The notes under the pieces are model-generated. The model was not told where the DNA came from. It did no database searches and saw only the letters and a list, made by a program, of their open reading frames with translations. From contig JAMOPP010000190.1 in NCBI GenBank assembly GCA_027064405.1, positions 1 to 26,719 of the forward strand: a stretch of 26,719 bases of DNA, in the 5' to 3' direction. Shown here piece after piece: positions 23,377 through 26,719 of the stretch (the first letter of the stretch is position 1; each line of letters begins with the position of its first letter). This DNA is from Desulfurellales bacterium. GTDB lineage: Bacteria; Campylobacterota_A; Desulfurellia; Desulfurellales; Hippeaceae. The translations under genes were made by a program, and so were the position numbers.

Positions 23377-24773
23377 TTTATCACCTCCAAGGTATAATCC
23401 TCAGCTTTACAGCTATCGGTTTCTTTATATTTTACATTATTCAAGTCTAAAGCCATTTTCTTCATATATTCAATAATCACAGGCGTAGCATATAACATAA
23501 GTTTCTTATCTTTCCCGTATTTGTACAATATTTTTTCATATATCTCCGAACATATTAGTGCGGTTGATTTTACCAAGCCATTATTTAAACAATTTTCACA
23601 TTTTTCGAACATAATATCAAATATATCCTGATTACTTTTTCTTCTTGAAATCTCAACCAACCCGAATTGGCTTATGCCGCTTGTGTAGATTTTTCTTCTG
23701 TCCTTCCTCGACAACTTTTTGATAATTTCCTCCAACTCCTTTTTGTGCCTTTCATACTTCATATCTATAAAATCAACAACAATCAATCCTCCCATATCCC
23801 TTAAAAATATCTGATTAAAAATCTCATATGCAGCTTCTTTATTTATTGCAAATATAGCATCTTCAGCTTCTTTATCAAAAGAATAAGAGCCGGAATTAAC
23901 ATCTATACTGAATAACGCCTCAGTTTTTTCTATAATTATATAACCCCCGCTTTTCAACCTTATGGTTCCGCTCTGCAGTTCTTTTATTTTGCTGTTTATA
24001 TTGTAATATTCAAACATAGGTTTTTTTTCTTTATATAATCTTATCTTATCTTGCCATTTACCGCTTGTGTTTAAGAAGTAGTCCTTCGTGTTTTTATACA
24101 TTTTTTCATCATCAAAAACAATCTCTTCAGTCAGTTCGTCGCAATATTCTCTTATAACCTGAATAGGGACACGAGGCTCTTCATATATTAATTTTGGCGC
24201 TTTTTCACTCATAAACCTATTCTCTATTTTACGATTCACACTTTTTAAATATTTAATCTCATTTTCAAGCTCTTTTTTTGTAGCAAATCTTGATGCGGTT
24301 CTCGCTATAAAACCTACATTATTCTCAGAAAATTGATTTAAAAAGTTTTTTAGTTCATTAATTTTAACACTGTCATCTATATGTTTTGAAACACCTATAA
24401 AGTTACTGTCTCTCAAAAGAACGATATAGTTTCCGGGTATCGCTATGTTTGTAGAAACCTTAGGCCCTTTATTTGAAACAATAGGCTTGAACACCTGAAC
24501 CAAAATCTCATCACCGACTTTAATCTTACAATTGTTTAAAAAGAATCCGTTGGAACACCCTTGATCTATACATAAAAATGCATTTTTCCCTATACCTATG
24601 TCTATAAAAGCTGCACCAAGATGTTTTGATATATTATCAACAACACCTTTATAAACATTGCCTACAATGTAATAATCGTTCTTCTTTCTTATGATAAAGA
24701 CCGTAATTTTACCGTTATCAATTTTTACAGCCTGCGTTAAAAAAGGATTGGATGATATAACTAATCTATTCAC
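23373..24773 (-). CDS. rng: Ribonuclease G (RNase E/G family)
   Basis: Protein of 466 residues, RNase G-sized with no long C-terminal scaffold as in RNase E. An S1-like RNA-binding domain spans about 35-115 (GNVYKGVVDN, GAAFIDIGIGKNAFL). The catalytic metal-binding aspartates are D291 in SIDVNSG and D334 in VVDFIDM. The zinc-link is C392-x2-C395 (KCENC), which makes the active tetramer. It is an endonuclease acting on single-stranded A/U-rich RNA, such as the 5' end of 16S rRNA precursor and mRNAs. ATG 24773 overlaps the rodA stop by four bases. The pairing of rodA with an RNase G gene recalls the old name CafA, linked to cell shape genes in E. coli. Confidence 0.93.
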   Translation of the reverse strand: MNRLVISSNPFLTQAVKIDNGKITVFIIRKKNDYYIVGNVYKGVVDNISKHLGAAFIDIGIGKNAFLCIDQGCSNGFFLNNCKIKVGDEILVQVFKPIVSNKGPKVSTNIAIPGNYIVLLRDSNFIGVSKHIDDSVKINELKNFLNQFSENNVGFIARTASRFATKKELENEIKYLKSVNRKIENRFMSEKAPKLIYEEPRVPIQVIREYCDELTEEIVFDDEKMYKNTKDYFLNTSGKWQDKIRLYKEKKPMFEYYNINSKIKELQSGTIRLKSGGYIIIEKTEALFSIDVNSGSYSFDKEAEDAIFAINKEAAYEIFNQIFLRDMGGLIVVDFIDMKYERHKKELEEIIKKLSRKDRRKIYTSGISQFGLVEISRRKSNQDIFDIMFEKCENCLNNGLVKSTALICSEIYEKILYKYGKDKKLMLYATPVIIEYMKKMALDLNNVKYKETDSCKAEDYTLEVIK

Positions 24774-25855
24774 ATATAACTCCTAATTCTTACACTCAAA
24801 AGTATGCCTATTGCAAAAAAGTTTACTAAAATCGCACTTCCTCCGTAGCTAAAAAACATCAAGGGTATGCCCACAACAGGAAGAAGTCCAAGCGTCATTC
24901 CTATATTAAATACAAAAGATATCCACAGCATTACAACTATTCCTATGCACATAAATCTCTCAAAATCACTTTTTGCACCTTTGATTATCTCAATACCCCT
25001 TAGTATAATAACAAGATAAAGAAAAATCAGAATCATATCACCCACCATACCGTGCTGCTCGCTATATACGGAAAATATAAAATCCGTGTGATTTTCAGGC
25101 AAAAAATTCAGAGTTGTTTGAGTTGCATTCTCAATACCTTTTCCAAAAATGCCCCCTGAGCCTATCGCTATTTCAGATTGAATTATGTGATACCCATATG
25201 TAGTGGGAGCCGAATAGGGATTTAAAAAAGCCATAATTCTATCTTTTTGATAATCCCTTAAACTTGAATAAAAAAAAGGCAAAAATACGGTAAAAAGCAG
25301 TAAAATTTTTAAAATTAAAGAGCGTTTTATTTTTGCAAAAAGTATAATACTAAACGATATGGATAGCACTATAACAGAGGTTCCCAAATCAGGCTGCTTC
25401 AATATAAGCAAAACAGGTAAAAACACTATTACAAGGGGAATAATAAGCTCCTTTAAAGTATATGGAGAGCTTTTGGGATTTTCATCAAAATAATATGCAA
25501 GCATTAGAATAACGGCTATTTTAACAAATTCCGAGGGTTGAATATGTATAAAAGAGACCGCTATCCATCTTTTTGCACCATGAGATAGTGCACCGTTTAC
25601 AAAAACCACAACAAGAAGTATTAACGATATAAAATACACTATTTTAGCAATTTGTTTGATTCTTCTTGTATCTATATTAGCCATATAAATAGCTATAATA
25701 GAGCCTAAAAAAACCCACGCCGTCTGTCTTAAAGAGAAAATATAAGAATTTTCAGTCGTATGTATGGTAAATATCCCTATTATGTTTATTGATAATACTG
25801 CAAAAAAGAGAAGATAGTCAAAATATTTGATTTTTCTTGAATCTATTTCAATCAT
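24770..25855 (-). CDS. rodA: RodA, SEDS-family peptidoglycan glycosyltransferase
   Basis: Protein of 361 residues with about ten hydrophobic segments. It polymerises lipid II into glycan strands in the elongation (rod) complex, in the inner membrane with PBP2. SEDS motifs are clear: GAKRWI at 93-98, IQPSEFVK at 105-112, KQPDLGTS at 153-160 and the catalytic aspartate D258 in ENHTDFIFS. A C-terminal PLMFFSYGGS-like stretch near 335-345 is also conserved. ATG 25855 shares one base with the dppC stop (TAATG). PBP2 and mreBCD, common neighbours, are absent; instead a peptide transporter permease gene precedes it. RodA is preferred over FtsW from the short N-terminus and the rng neighbour, but the choice is by context. 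Confidence 0.9.
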   Translation of the reverse strand: MIEIDSRKIKYFDYLLFFAVLSINIIGIFTIHTTENSYIFSLRQTAWVFLGSIIAIYMANIDTRRIKQIAKIVYFISLILLVVVFVNGALSHGAKRWIAVSFIHIQPSEFVKIAVILMLAYYFDENPKSSPYTLKELIIPLVIVFLPVLLILKQPDLGTSVIVLSISFSIILFAKIKRSLILKILLLFTVFLPFFYSSLRDYQKDRIMAFLNPYSAPTTYGYHIIQSEIAIGSGGIFGKGIENATQTTLNFLPENHTDFIFSVYSEQHGMVGDMILIFLYLVIILRGIEIIKGAKSDFERFMCIGIVVMLWISFVFNIGMTLGLLPVVGIPLMFFSYGGSAILVNFFAIGILLSVRIRSYM

Positions 25856-26637
25856 TACTTAAAGCGCTCGCCTATTACCGTGAAAGATAACACCGTAAAA
25901 AAGATAACTATACCTGGGAAAAAACTCATCCACCAGCCTATTTCTATAACATCCTTACCCTCTGACAATATACTTCCCCAGCTTGCAGTGGGAGGCTGAA
26001 CTCCAAGACCCAAAAAACTCAAACCCGATTCCGCCAATATTGCAGCACCCACACCAAGTGTTGCATATACTATAACAGGAGATAAAGAATTAGGTATAAT
26101 GTGCCTTGTTAAAATATAAAAATCATTTTTACCGAGTAGTTTCGCAGCTTGAACATATCCCATATTCTTAATTTTTAAAACCTCAGCTCTAACTATTCTT
26201 GCTATACCCATCCAGCTTGTTAAACCTATAACAAACATAACATTTAGTATATTAGGACCAAGGACAACCACAACAGCCAATATCAAAAAGAACACGGGGA
26301 ATGTAAGCATAACATCTGTAAAACGCATAAGCAGGATATCAACTATACCACCGTAATATCCGCTTATAGCACCTACAAAAACACCAAGAACAGTAGATAT
26401 TCCAACCGCTATGAAAGAAACCTCTATAGATATTCGTCCTGCAAATATCATCCTTGTAAACAGATCCCGCCCTATTCTGTCCGTGCCGAATAGATGATGA
26501 AAACTCGGTGGTTGCAGTATTTCATTCGGATTTATTGAATAAGGGTCATACGGGGTAATGTAGCCGGCAAATATAGCACTTAAAGCCACTATAACTATAA
26601 AAAATATGGAGATATAAAACAAAAAATCCCTTTTCAT
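25855..26637 (-). CDS. Peptide ABC transporter permease, DppC/OppC type
   Basis: Protein of 260 residues with the start I chose, ATG 26637 (MKRDFLFYIS). A TTG 18 bases further out (26655) is possible but has no ribosome binding site and lies inside a likely promoter. One N-terminal membrane helix (about 5-25) is followed by the family loop with HHLFGTDRIGRDLFTRM, then five more helices. The EAA loop that contacts the ATPase is near 155-180 (AAKLLGKNDFYILTRHIIPN), and the family end-motif ESGLSFLGLGVQPPTASWG follows. It forms the membrane channel with a DppB-type subunit that is not in the window. The matching ATPase gene may be the DppF-type gene at 13433-14302. The C-terminus (VIGERFK) is slightly short but complete, ending at the stop that overlaps rodA. 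Confidence 0.9.
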   Translation of the reverse strand: MKRDFLFYISIFFIVIVALSAIFAGYITPYDPYSINPNEILQPPSFHHLFGTDRIGRDLFTRMIFAGRISIEVSFIAVGISTVLGVFVGAISGYYGGIVDILLMRFTDVMLTFPVFFLILAVVVVLGPNILNVMFVIGLTSWMGIARIVRAEVLKIKNMGYVQAAKLLGKNDFYILTRHIIPNSLSPVIVYATLGVGAAILAESGLSFLGLGVQPPTASWGSILSEGKDVIEIGWWMSFFPGIVIFFTVLSFTVIGERFK

Positions 26638-26645
26638 CGAAAAAC

Positions 26646-26674
26646 AAAGTATCAAACTAAGGCAAAAAATTCAA
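26646..26674 (-). promoter_or_regulatory. Possible promoter of the dppC-rodA-rng-purB group
   Basis: Minus-strand TTGAAT (26669-26674), 17 bases, TACTTT (26646-26651) with a TGA just before it as in extended -10 promoters. Only eight bases separate the -10 from ATG 26637, so the mRNA would be leaderless or nearly so; indeed no Shine-Dalgarno is seen. The -10 is poor, and transcription may simply come from genes beyond the window edge. Confidence 0.25.
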
Positions 26675-26719
26675 ATAAGTTTAAACGGTTAGATTAGCGC
26701 AATAATACACATTTATATA

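Noticed and set aside
26638..26655. TTG start for dppC, six codons longer
   Set aside because: There is no ribosome binding site, and the added residues break the usual basic N-terminus; ATG 26637 is preferred, though not proven.

Overview
This is an AT-rich bacterial chromosomal window (roughly one third G+C by eye) that is almost fully coding, and nearly all of it is on the minus strand. The content is housekeeping plus motility and chemotaxis: FlhA/FlhF/FlhG, CheA/W/V/X/Z/Y, AroK/AroC, a Lon-family protease, RuvC, RlmN, PurB, RNase G, RodA and dipeptide-type ABC transporter parts. A polar-flagellum FlhF/FlhG pair, CheZ together with CheX and CheV, RodA and RNase G in a low-GC genome fit a flagellated Gram-negative such as a member of the Deferribacterota. 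That placement is an inference from gene content and was not tested by alignment. I see no rRNA, tRNA, CRISPR array, insertion sequence, prophage or attachment site. No gap between genes exceeds about 200 bases.

Layout from the right edge, in the direction of most transcription. dppC, rodA, rng and purB (26637 to 22084) are joined by 1-4 base overlaps. A sigma70-like promoter at the 3' end of purB then leads into a chemotaxis operon (22030 to 12388): a soluble PAS histidine kinase, a Cache-HAMP membrane sensor with no output domain, cheA, cheW, cheV, cheX, cheZ, cheY, a DppF-type ATPase and rlmN. This block meets the only plus-strand genes (10637-12401: a LysM-NlpC/P60 cell-wall hydrolase overlapping ruvC), which converge on rlmN with a 14-base 3' overlap. 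To the left of a divergent promoter region lie a 93-residue unknown gene and a Lon-like protease (10511 to 7873), then aroC-aroK (7722 to 6086), then the flagellar operon flhA-flhF-flhG (5888 to 1764) behind a good sigma70-like promoter. The left end holds an ABC-2 permease coupled to a membrane-anchored repeat protein that is cut by the window edge.

How the genes work together. FlhF and FlhG set flagellar position and number, and FlhA is the export gate. The Che proteins form a phosphorelay to the flagellar motor, with two unrelated CheY-P phosphatases (CheX and CheZ) encoded side by side. No methyl-accepting receptor, CheR or CheB is present, so those must lie elsewhere. The most unusual points are: the split sensor/kinase pair heading the che operon; CheX next to a CheZ that starts with a FliM-like CheY-docking motif; a CheA with a degenerate C-terminal receiver; a flhA whose best start codon is ATA; and a Lon-family protease that keeps its Ser-Lys dyad but has lost its Walker A sequence. 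None is a clearly new system. The sensor/kinase/che arrangement is the best lead.
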